Positions 31,711-38,776 of a stretch of DNA of 39,773 bases are shown here, piece after piece. Both the position numbers and the translations under genes were made by a program. Positions within the stretch are counted from its first letter, which is position 1. The number at the start of each line of letters is the position of its first letter. Origin of the DNA: Armatimonadota bacterium (lineage in GTDB: Bacteria > Armatimonadota > DTGP01 > JAKQQT01); the NCBI GenBank assembly GCA_029564025.1, contig JAKQQT010000130.1, forward strand, positions 1 through 39,773. Reading direction: 5' to 3'. The notes beneath the pieces are model-generated. The model was not told the origin of the DNA. It saw nothing but the letters and a program-made list of their open reading frames with translations, and ran no database searches.

Positions 31711-33651
31711 ATGAACATCCAAGTTACGAAACACCTGTCGCGGCTATGGTTGTTGCCGTTCATACTTCTGACGCTTCTGATAATGGGCGACGCAAGGGCT
31801 CAGGCGCCTGTCGTCGGGGATATCGCCGTTGTCGGTATGGCCAACATCTCGCGTGAAGCGATCCTGGCTGTCTCTTCGGTGCGAGTCGGACAACCGTTTT
31901 CGCAGGACATTGTCAACCGGGACGTGGCCGCCATCCAGAACATGGGCTACTTTCAGCGCGTGACCTCGCGCACGGAACAGACCCCTTCGGGGCTTCGCGT
32001 AATATACGAAGTCGTCGAGAATCCGAAGATCACAAGCATCAACATCACCGGCAACACACTTGTGCCGACGGACAAGCTTCTGGATGCCATGCGCACAAAA
32101 GCCGGAGACGTTCTGAACACCGACCGGATCGGCAAGGACTTCGATGCGATTCAGCAGTATTACCAGGACCTTGGCTATCTGGCCTTTATCAACACAAGCG
32201 TCACCGATGCAGTAACCCCGGAAGGCGTGATGAACCTGCCGATCATCGAGGTACGCATCGAAAAGTTCACGGTGACGGGCAACAAGAAGACCCGAACGGA
32301 CGTTATACTGCGTGAACTGACCACGAAGCCGGGCGATCCCTACAACAAGAACACATTGACCGAGGATATGTATCGGTTGTCCAACCTCGGCTATGTCGAA
32401 CCGCAGACCTACAAACCTCTGCAAGGTTCCGCGCCGGACAAGATCATCATCGAGATTGAAGTCGCTGAAAAACGTAGCGGTCAACTGGAGGTCGGCGCCG
32501 GCTACTCATCACAGCAGGGTTTGATAGGCCGCGTTGCCGTTTCTGAGTCAAACATCAAGGGAAGCGGGAAACTGGTAAGCGCTTTCCTGGAAATCGCCGG
32601 ACGTTACCGGAACGACGGAGTACCGCCTGTCAGCGCGGACCTGACGTATTACCAGCCCTGGATCGGCAAGAAGAAGATGGGGCTGTCCGCCAGCATCTAC
32701 AACAAAACAACCTACCGCTTCAGCAGTTCGGTTGTCGGCACATCCTCCAGCGATTCGGATGCGTACGAGGTCCGACGCGGCTTTTCACTGGGTCTTTCGC
32801 GGCCGCGCAATAAAAAAGTCAGTCTGCAGACGTCCTTCCGACTGGATTCGATTGACACCTTCTCGGGCAAAAATGAATCGGCGACGGCTTTGTACCAGAT
32901 TGACGCGGAGCGCAATTCCACCGTGGCGGCGATGGGTATCAGTCACGTGGTCGATACGCGCGACACGATTCAGGACGCGTCCCGCGGCCAGTATGTGTCT
33001 CTCGGATCAGAACTCGGACACACGAACCTCAGCGGCGACTTCAACGACCTGGGGTACGGCAGTGAGGGCAGAAAAGGCTTCTTCGCCAAGCCGGCCGCTG
33101 AATACCGGCGATTCTTTGCACTTGTTCCGAGGAAGGACTTCCGGTCGACAACCCGGGTGCTCGCCTTTCGCGTGAAAGCGGGTGCATCCTCCGGCCCGAT
33201 TACCTTCTTTGACCAGTATTTTGTCGGTGGCGCAGACAGTCTGCGCGGATTCGGGGAGGACAGGTTCTGGGGCAAGAACATGCTGTTGGCGAACCTGGAA
33301 CTGCGATATCCCATCCCGAAAACCGATGCGGTTCAGGCGGTTTTGTTCATGGACGCAGGTGACGCCTGGGGGTCGGAGTTGCGTGGAGATCCGAAACGCT
33401 ACGCGGATTATCTCAACTGGAGCACGCACGACGGTGACATCAACGGCGACGGCATCAAGGATCCGCCTCCCGCGCCGTACAGCATCTATGACGCATACGA
33501 ATACCGCTGGCCCCAGCACGACAAATTCAAGATGCATTTCGGCGCCGGTATCGGCATTCGGGTGAAAACACCCATTGGCCCGATCCGGTTGGACTACGCG
33601 GGGAGCAAGGAAGGCAATCGCGTTCACTTCAGCATTGCCCAGATGTTCTAG
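31711..33651 (+). CDS. bamA: Outer membrane protein assembly factor BamA
   Basis: A 646-residue Omp85 protein. A signal peptide ends near residue 32 (GDARAQA). Three POTRA domains follow at about 35-105, 106-182 and 183-254 (VGMANISREAIL, INITGNTLVPTDKLLDAM, FTVTGNKKTRTDVILREL), fewer than the five of Proteobacteria. The 16-strand barrel (about 257-646) has the L6 motif LRGFGEDRFWG (511-521) and ends in a Phe (FSIAQMF), the outer-membrane insertion signature. Between late strands an inserted loop carries DGDINGDGIKD (574-584), an EF-hand/dockerin-like calcium loop. It inserts beta-barrel proteins. It lies between tamB and skp. Omp85 paralogues such as TamA are the alternative, but bamA-skp-lpxD order supports BamA. 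Confidence 0.94.
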   Translation: MNIQVTKHLSRLWLLPFILLTLLIMGDARAQAPVVGDIAVVGMANISREAILAVSSVRVGQPFSQDIVNRDVAAIQNMGYFQRVTSRTEQTPSGLRVIYEVVENPKITSINITGNTLVPTDKLLDAMRTKAGDVLNTDRIGKDFDAIQQYYQDLGYLAFINTSVTDAVTPEGVMNLPIIEVRIEKFTVTGNKKTRTDVILRELTTKPGDPYNKNTLTEDMYRLSNLGYVEPQTYKPLQGSAPDKIIIEIEVAEKRSGQLEVGAGYSSQQGLIGRVAVSESNIKGSGKLVSAFLEIAGRYRNDGVPPVSADLTYYQPWIGKKKMGLSASIYNKTTYRFSSSVVGTSSSDSDAYEVRRGFSLGLSRPRNKKVSLQTSFRLDSIDTFSGKNESATALYQIDAERNSTVAAMGISHVVDTRDTIQDASRGQYVSLGSELGHTNLSGDFNDLGYGSEGRKGFFAKPAAEYRRFFALVPRKDFRSTTRVLAFRVKAGASSGPITFFDQYFVGGADSLRGFGEDRFWGKNMLLANLELRYPIPKTDAVQAVLFMDAGDAWGSELRGDPKRYADYLNWSTHDGDINGDGIKDPPPAPYSIYDAYEYRWPQHDKFKMHFGAGIGIRVKTPIGPIRLDYAGSKEGNRVHFSIAQMF

Positions 33652-33724
33652 ACCCCAATTCCGTGAGCCGGCACTGACCGGTAACATCACTCGATACAGG
33701 TGAAACAAGGAGAAAGACCGTTCC

Positions 33725-34387
33725 ATGAAGGTATTCAAGGTTGGTGTGATTGCTGTTGGTGTTCTGCTGGCATTTGCCGGGGCCGGCGTCCAGGCCCAGG
33801 CGCAATCGTCCATTGGTTGGGTGGACGTGGAAAGCGTGTTCAACAAGTGCGCCGCCCGTGAAGCGGGTGACGCGCAGTTGACGCAAACCGGAAATGCCCT
33901 GCGCCAACGCCTCGCCGTTCTGCAGGATTCTGCCCGGCTTCCCACCTCGGTCTGGACGGAACTGAGGACGCTTCTCGAAAAGGCAACCCCGACGGAAGCG
34001 GATAAAACCCGCCAGGCGGCTATCCAGAACCAGGCGAGAGCGCTGGATGACGAACTGAAGACGCTTCAGCAGACGCCTTCTCCCACAGAGGAACAGAAGC
34101 GGCGTATCAACGACCTGAGCGGTAACGTTGCCGCCAATTCGGGTAATCTGCAGGATGTCGCCGGCGATTACGATCGGCAAATAGAGGAACTGAGCGCCAA
34201 GTTGCGCGACGGCATCGTGGCCAGTATCCAGGCGGCCGCCGCACAGGTGATGAAGCAGAAAAACGTCGGCATCGTTTTGAACAAGTCGGTGAACATGGGC
34301 GAGGCCGCTTCGCAGATGATTGTCGTTGCCGGCGGGATTGATCTGACGGATGACGTTCTCAAGCAAGTCAACTCCGCGAAGAAGTAA
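33725..34387 (+). CDS. skp: Periplasmic chaperone Skp/OmpH
   Basis: A 220-residue exported protein. A signal peptide covers about 1-26 (GAGVQAQAQ). IGWVDVESVFNKC (30-42) is the OmpH-family opening (the 'vD.q.vf' strand), followed by long helical arms rich in Gln, Glu, Lys and Arg (about 55-165), and a C-terminal strand region KNVGIVLNKSVNMGEAASQM (about 180-199) with VAGGIDLTDDVLKQV. This is the trimeric 'jellyfish' Skp plan, although the arms contain more Thr/Pro than usual. It catches unfolded outer-membrane proteins for BamA, encoded 73 bases upstream. AAGGAG lies 12 bases before the ATG. It overlaps the next gene. Confidence 0.88.
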   Translation: MKVFKVGVIAVGVLLAFAGAGVQAQAQSSIGWVDVESVFNKCAAREAGDAQLTQTGNALRQRLAVLQDSARLPTSVWTELRTLLEKATPTEADKTRQAAIQNQARALDDELKTLQQTPSPTEEQKRRINDLSGNVAANSGNLQDVAGDYDRQIEELSAKLRDGIVASIQAAAAQVMKQKNVGIVLNKSVNMGEAASQMIVVAGGIDLTDDVLKQVNSAKK

Positions 34388-35450
34388 CCTCGCGGTTGTT
34401 GGTTTTTTACTGCTTCTGGCGGGAGGGTGCGCGCGAAATCCGGAAAAGGTGAGCGCGCCCCCTCTCGTTTATGTGTCGACCGACCGCCTGATAAAGTCAC
34501 ACCCTCAGTGGGACGACGTGCTGATGTTGGAACGCGAGATGCGATCTCTCGTCAACGACCGTCCTCCGGATTCCATCTCCCGCTTCGAAGCCGCGGCGCC
34601 CCTGATCCTTCCGGAGCCTGTTTCGCGCGACGTGGACACCATTGCGTTGCAGGCATCCATCTCCAGACAACTGCAGGCAGTTCACGATCGCCTTCTGGAA
34701 CAACGAGAACAGCGGTTGCAACGAACCTCCAGGCTGGACTTCACGACCATCGGCGCCCAACTGGCGTTGGTGCGGGCACAAGCGGCTGAAGATGCAGACA
34801 GACAGAGAGCCGAGGTCGACGCCGAATATGAACACCGCCTTGTCAACCTGAGAACGTGGCGGGAGTACGTGGCTTCTTCCATTCGCCTGCGCCCTGAATG
34901 GGCCAGGCTCGGTCTGGACGAAGACCTCGCCGCCGTTGACGCATTGATCACCGAGATTGCCTTTGAACGCGACGGGCGCATCGCATTCATCAACCAGAAG
35001 GCTCTGCAAGCCGGTCGCGACGCGGCCGCAAAACTTCGCGAGGAGTCCAACCAGCGGCTGGAAGCCGAACGGACTCGTATGGAAGAGGCGCTGAACGCCC
35101 AGTTGGCGGAACAGAGACGTGTTCTTTACGCCTCGCTTGCAAACTCCGGCCCTCGGTGGCACGACGAGATTCGTGCTCGAGAATGGGATGGTGCATCCCG
35201 CGCCACTCTTCGAATAGAACCTACCGTACGGCTGGAGCGGCACGATCTTCTTGCTACTCTGGCCGAGCGACGAAAGAAGCTTGTGAATTATATCCGGCAG
35301 GACACCAGGGCCATCGTGAAAGCACGCGCGGATCGGCTGGGAGTCCGGATTTCATTCGACACCCCACCGTCTCCGGCTGACGATGCCACCGAAGGATACC
35401 GTAGCGATGTATCGGGTGGTGGCCGGGTGCTATCCGTTCCCGAACTGTAG
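34350..35450 (+). CDS. Coiled-coil lipoprotein, Skp-like, function uncertain
   Basis: A 366-residue predicted lipoprotein. A basic N-terminus and hydrophobic segment lead to a lipobox-like LLAGGC (Cys about 27). After it comes PPLVYVSTDRLIKSHPQWDD, reminiscent of the OmpH opening strand, then long helices: QASISRQLQAVHDRLLEQRE, LRAQ-type heptads, REESNQRLEAERTRMEEALN. A C-terminal strand pattern ARADRLGVRISFD resembles the Skp end. It overlaps skp by 38 bases in another frame and ends seven bases before lpxD. It could be a membrane-tethered Skp paralogue. I do not know a named family. Confidence 0.75.
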   Translation: MTFSSKSTPRRSNLAVVGFLLLLAGGCARNPEKVSAPPLVYVSTDRLIKSHPQWDDVLMLEREMRSLVNDRPPDSISRFEAAAPLILPEPVSRDVDTIALQASISRQLQAVHDRLLEQREQRLQRTSRLDFTTIGAQLALVRAQAAEDADRQRAEVDAEYEHRLVNLRTWREYVASSIRLRPEWARLGLDEDLAAVDALITEIAFERDGRIAFINQKALQAGRDAAAKLREESNQRLEAERTRMEEALNAQLAEQRRVLYASLANSGPRWHDEIRAREWDGASRATLRIEPTVRLERHDLLATLAERRKKLVNYIRQDTRAIVKARADRLGVRISFDTPPSPADDATEGYRSDVSGGGRVLSVPEL

Positions 35451-35456
35451 ACTACG

Positions 35457-36467
35457 ATGCTGTTATCTGAAATCGCTGAAAAATTGGGTTTGGAAACGCG
35501 GGGTGGCGATGTCGATATCCTTCGCCCTTCGCTTGTTGAGGACGCCGGAAGCGGATGTTTGTGCCTTGCGACCTCGGCCAAATACGCCAGGCAGGCCGAG
35601 TCCGCGGGAGTGGCCGCGTTGCTGACGTCGGACGACGTATCCACCCCTCTTCCGGTGATCGTATCGCCCAAGCCTCGCTTGGCATTTGCGGGCGTGCTCG
35701 CGTTGTTCGATCACAGACCCGGAGTACCGGTCGGCGTCGATGCAACCGCGAACGTCAGCCGGTCGGCCAGCATCGATCCAACCGCGGCCATCGGTCCCAA
35801 TGTCTGCATCGAAGAAAATGTACGGATTGGAGCAGGCGTGGAAGTCTGCGCCGGCTGTTTCATCGGAGCGGGGAGCGTGCTCGGCTCGGAGACCCGACTC
35901 GGTCCAGGCGCAGTTGTATATTACAATTGCCTGATTGGCGAACGGGTCCGGATACAGGCAAACACGGTGATCGGTTCCGAGGGATACGGCTACGAATTTG
36001 ACGGGGAACGCCACGTTCCGGTGCCGCATATCGGCCGTGTGATTATCGAGGACGATGTTGAAATCGGCGCCAATTGCTGTGTGGACCGCGCCAAGACAGG
36101 CGCCACCGTCATCGGCGCGGGATCCAAGATCGACAACCTCGTTCAGGTTGGTCACGGGGTGGTAATCGGCCCCGGAACTCTGCTTGCCGGCCAGGTGGGA
36201 ATAGGCGGATCAACAAAGATAGGCGCGTTCAGTATCCTCGCCGGTCAGGTGGGTGTGGCAGACAACACAGCCCTCGGCGACAGAACCATTGTTACAGCAC
36301 AGTCCGGTGTTGTATCGGAACTGGAAGGCCGGGAAATGTATATGGGTACACCTGCGCGTAAGGTTTCCGAGATGCGCCGTATTCTGGCGGCTCTGACGCG
36401 CCTGCCGGATCTTGTCCGCCGGGTCCGGGCGCTGGAACAGGGCGGGAACGAAAGCAAGAATCGGTGA
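35457..36467 (+). CDS. lpxD: UDP-3-O-acylglucosamine N-acyltransferase LpxD
   Basis: A 336-residue trimeric left-handed beta-helix acyltransferase adding the N-linked acyl chain in lipid A synthesis. The N-terminal uridine-binding domain covers about 1-95 ([24 protein letters not shown]). Hexapeptide repeats run 97-300: [40 protein letters not shown] (160s-190, the conserved loop) and [20 protein letters not shown]. The catalytic His is H233 in [12 protein letters not shown]. The C-terminal helix (about 305-336) is present. It sits between the Skp-like lipoprotein and lpxC, as in many diderm genomes. Confidence 0.96.
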   Translation: MLLSEIAEKLGLETRGGDVDILRPSLVEDAGSGCLCLATSAKYARQAESAGVAALLTSDDVSTPLPVIVSPKPRLAFAGVLALFDHRPGVPVGVDATANVSRSASIDPTAAIGPNVCIEENVRIGAGVEVCAGCFIGAGSVLGSETRLGPGAVVYYNCLIGERVRIQANTVIGSEGYGYEFDGERHVPVPHIGRVIIEDDVEIGANCCVDRAKTGATVIGAGSKIDNLVQVGHGVVIGPGTLLAGQVGIGGSTKIGAFSILAGQVGVADNTALGDRTIVTAQSGVVSELEGREMYMGTPARKVSEMRRILAALTRLPDLVRRVRALEQGGNESKNR

Positions 36468-36513
36468 ACGGTCGGCTTACGGTCCTGTTAGAGGATACTT
36501 GATCCCGTATCAG

Positions 36514-36522
36514 TGCTATCAT
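36514..36522 (+). promoter_or_regulatory. Possible extended -10 upstream of lpxC
   Basis: TGCTATCAT (TGn plus TATCAT, five of six). Transcription would start about 36529, immediately ahead of the ATG at 36531, giving a leaderless lpxC message. Without a good -35 this is speculative. Confidence 0.3.
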
Positions 36523-36530
36523 CCAAAGAG

Positions 36531-37361
36531 ATGCAAGGCTTATCGCAATACACGCTTGCGGCGCCTGTGACGCTGGAAGGGATTGGACTGCACACGGGTC
36601 AACCGGTGCGCGTCGTGATTTCGCCCGGCCAGGATCGGCACATATCTTTCGTACGGGACGGCACGCGTATCCGGGCGGACCTGGATCACGTGGAGCAAAC
36701 GTCGCGTTGCACGTCGCTCGGACACAACGGAGCCGGTGTGGCCACCGTGGAGCATCTGATGGCAACGTTGTCCGCTTTCGGGGTGACATCCGCCGATTTG
36801 TGCGTGGACGGCCCTGAAGTGCCTATCATGGACGGAAGCGCCCGCGAGTTCGTGCGTTCGTTGCGGGGTGTGGGCTTGCTTGGTCTCTCCGGTTCCCGGC
36901 GTGTTCTGCGTCTTTCGTCGCCGGTCTGGCTGGAGGAAAACGGAAGTCATCTGCTGGCCGTGCCGAGCGACCGTTTTCGTGTGACCGCGGCAATCCGGTT
37001 TGAACATCCGCTGGTGGGCACTCAGATATCGGACGTATTGGTAGACGCAGGCACGTTTGAACACGAACTGGCGTCGGCGCGCACATTTGGTTTCGAAAGC
37101 GAACTGGAGGAACTGGCGCGTCGCGGACTTGCCCTGGGTGGATCTCTGGAGAATGCCGTGGTGTTCTTCAATGACAAGACATCCACACCTTTGCGGTATC
37201 CGGATGAACCCGTTCGTCACAAGGCTGTCGACCTCATCGGGGACCTGGCTTTGCTGGGCGCCATGCCGCAAGCGCATATTTTTGCACTGAGACCCAGTCA
37301 TCGACTGAATATAGAGTTCGCCAGACGGCTTCGACAGAACGGAGTCGTCTCCGAGGCGTGA
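36531..37361 (+). CDS. lpxC: UDP-3-O-acyl-N-acetylglucosamine deacetylase LpxC
   Basis: A 276-residue zinc enzyme for the committed step of lipid A synthesis. Zinc ligands by motif: H75 in TVEHLMA, H230 and D234 in RHKAVDLIGD; catalytic Glu74; H257 in ALRPSHRLNIEFA. EGIGLHTG (16-23), VPIMDGSA (98-104) and ARTFGF (183-188) also match. Length is at the short end of the family. ATG at 36531 gives the standard short N-terminus but lacks a spaced ribosome site; GTG at 36513 is the alternative start. In some phyla LpxC is fused to FabZ; here they are separate genes. Confidence 0.96.
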   Translation: MQGLSQYTLAAPVTLEGIGLHTGQPVRVVISPGQDRHISFVRDGTRIRADLDHVEQTSRCTSLGHNGAGVATVEHLMATLSAFGVTSADLCVDGPEVPIMDGSAREFVRSLRGVGLLGLSGSRRVLRLSSPVWLEENGSHLLAVPSDRFRVTAAIRFEHPLVGTQISDVLVDAGTFEHELASARTFGFESELEELARRGLALGGSLENAVVFFNDKTSTPLRYPDEPVRHKAVDLIGDLALLGAMPQAHIFALRPSHRLNIEFARRLRQNGVVSEA

Positions 37362-37401
37362 GAAATCCGGGCGTTTGTCCGGAGCATATCGACATCCAGG
37401 C

Positions 37402-37470
37402 CCGCGCGCGATGACGCGCGGTTATCAGCGTTCCGTGCGCGATGGCGCACCCGCATACGGTTGTATGCGG
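37402..37470 (+). other. Three tandem stem-loops in the lpxC-fabZ spacer
   Basis: Three perfect hairpins in a row: 37402-37421 (7 bp, loop CGATGA), 37435-37450 (6 bp, tetraloop GATG) and 37451-37470 (8 bp, CCGCATAC/GTATGCGG, tetraloop GGTT). The second and third abut with no spacer and could stack. They end 27 bases before the fabZ ATG. There is no T tract, so it is not a plain terminator. A structured leader or mRNA-processing element is likely; no known family was recognised. Confidence 0.7.
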
Positions 37471-37497
37471 CAAGAACGAGAAAGAGAGTATCTTTCC

Positions 37498-37944
37498 ATG
37501 CTGGACACGGAGCAGATTCGCCGTATCCTACCGCATCGTTACCCCTTCCTGCTGGTCGACCGCATTCTTGAAATCGATCCCGGCAAAAGCGCCGTCGGAT
37601 TGAAGAATGTGACCTGCAACGAACCCTTCTTCCAGGGGCACTGGCCTCACAAGTCTGTCATGCCTGCCGTCCTTCTCCTTGAATCGATGGCGCAGGTGGC
37701 CGGGGTGATGCTCCTTTCAATGGACAATAACGCCGGAAAGAATCCCTACTTTGCCGGAATCGACAAGTCCAGATTCCGCAAGCCGGTGGTGCCGGGCGAC
37801 ACGCTGATCATCTCCACAAAGGTTCTCCGATTGAAGACCACCTTCGGACGTGTTTTCGTGGAAGCACGTGTTGAAGGTGCAGTAGTCGCCGAGGCCGAGA
37901 TGATGTTCGCGCTGGCGCCGGATGAGTTGGAGGTCGCAAAATGA
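37498..37944 (+). CDS. fabZ: (3R)-hydroxyacyl-ACP dehydratase FabZ
   Basis: A 148-residue hot-dog-fold dehydratase of type II fatty-acid synthesis. Motifs: ILPHRYPFLLVDRI (10-23), NEPFFQGHWP with catalytic His48, LLLESMAQ with catalytic Glu62, YFAGIDKSRFRKPVVPGD and a final AEMMFAL. The usual 'PGVLI' is PAVLL here (Gly to Ala). The ATG at 37498 gives the standard N-terminus; the open frame extending to 37375 crosses the hairpin region and is not expected to be translated. It overlaps lpxA (ATGA). Hydroxyacyl-ACP is shared between FabZ and LpxA/LpxD, explaining the clustering. Confidence 0.96.
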   Translation: MLDTEQIRRILPHRYPFLLVDRILEIDPGKSAVGLKNVTCNEPFFQGHWPHKSVMPAVLLLESMAQVAGVMLLSMDNNAGKNPYFAGIDKSRFRKPVVPGDTLIISTKVLRLKTTFGRVFVEARVEGAVVAEAEMMFALAPDELEVAK

Positions 37945-38750
37945 CAAACGTACATCCAAGCGCCATGGTCGATCCTTCCGCCCGTCTGGGCGATAACGTG
38001 GAGATAGGCCCCGGATCCATCATCGGTCCGGACGTCGATCTTGGAGAAGGCACCATCATCGGACCGCACGTGGTCATCAAACGCTGGACACGATTGGGCA
38101 TCAACTGCCGCGTGGAAAGCGGTTGCGTACTCGGCGGGGAGCCGCAGGACTTCAAATACGCGGGCGAGCGGACTTACCTTCTCATCGGCAACAACAATAT
38201 CATCCGCGAGTTCACCACCATCCACCGCGCCACAGGCGAAGGCATGGCTACCGAGATTGGCGACAACAACCTTATCATGGCGTACTGCCACATAGGCCAT
38301 AACTGCAATATCGGCAGTCGCGTGACGATGGCCAATATGGTCGGCATCAGCGGCCACGTGGTCATCGAGGACAGGGTGGTGTTTGGAGGGATGGTCGGTG
38401 TTCACCAGTTTGTCCGTTTCGGGCGTCTGGCGATGGTGGGCGGATTCAGCAAGGTGGTGCAGGACGTGCCGCCGTATATGATGGCGGACGGAAGACCGAG
38501 CCGCGTTTACGGACTGAACGTGCTCGGCCTGAGGCGCGCCGGTGTGATGACCGCCACAAGGGCGGGTTTGAAGCAGGCGTACAAGTTCATCTACCGGTCG
38601 GACATGAATCTGAGCCAGGCGATTGAGGCTATCGAGACCGAAGTCGATCCGAGTGACGAGCGCGACTACCTGCTCGATTTCCTTCGAAATGTTCGCCTCG
38701 GTTTCGGAGGGCGGCAGTTGGATCCGAACCGTCCTCAATCCCGTGAGTAG
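37941..38750 (+). CDS. lpxA: UDP-N-acetylglucosamine acyltransferase LpxA
   Basis: A 269-residue left-handed beta-helix enzyme for the first step of lipid A synthesis. Hexapeptide repeats from residue 3 on (VHPSAMVDPSARLGDNVEIG). The catalytic His is H120 in AYCHIGHNCNIG (H117 also conserved), GVHQFVRFG (153-161) and VVQDVPPYMMADG match the acceptor loop and signature. The C-terminal helical domain (about 190-260) is present, with NVLGLRRAG. Length 269 is typical. It overlaps fabZ by four bases and is followed by lpxB. Confidence 0.97.
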   Translation: MTNVHPSAMVDPSARLGDNVEIGPGSIIGPDVDLGEGTIIGPHVVIKRWTRLGINCRVESGCVLGGEPQDFKYAGERTYLLIGNNNIIREFTTIHRATGEGMATEIGDNNLIMAYCHIGHNCNIGSRVTMANMVGISGHVVIEDRVVFGGMVGVHQFVRFGRLAMVGGFSKVVQDVPPYMMADGRPSRVYGLNVLGLRRAGVMTATRAGLKQAYKFIYRSDMNLSQAIEAIETEVDPSDERDYLLDFLRNVRLGFGGRQLDPNRPQSRE

Positions 38751-38776
38751 CGGTCGGGTGGCGGCAAGCCGGTCCG

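Noticed and set aside
37375-37497. Upstream extension of fabZ
   Set aside because: The frame passes through the hairpin region and gives 41 residues with no counterpart in FabZ proteins.
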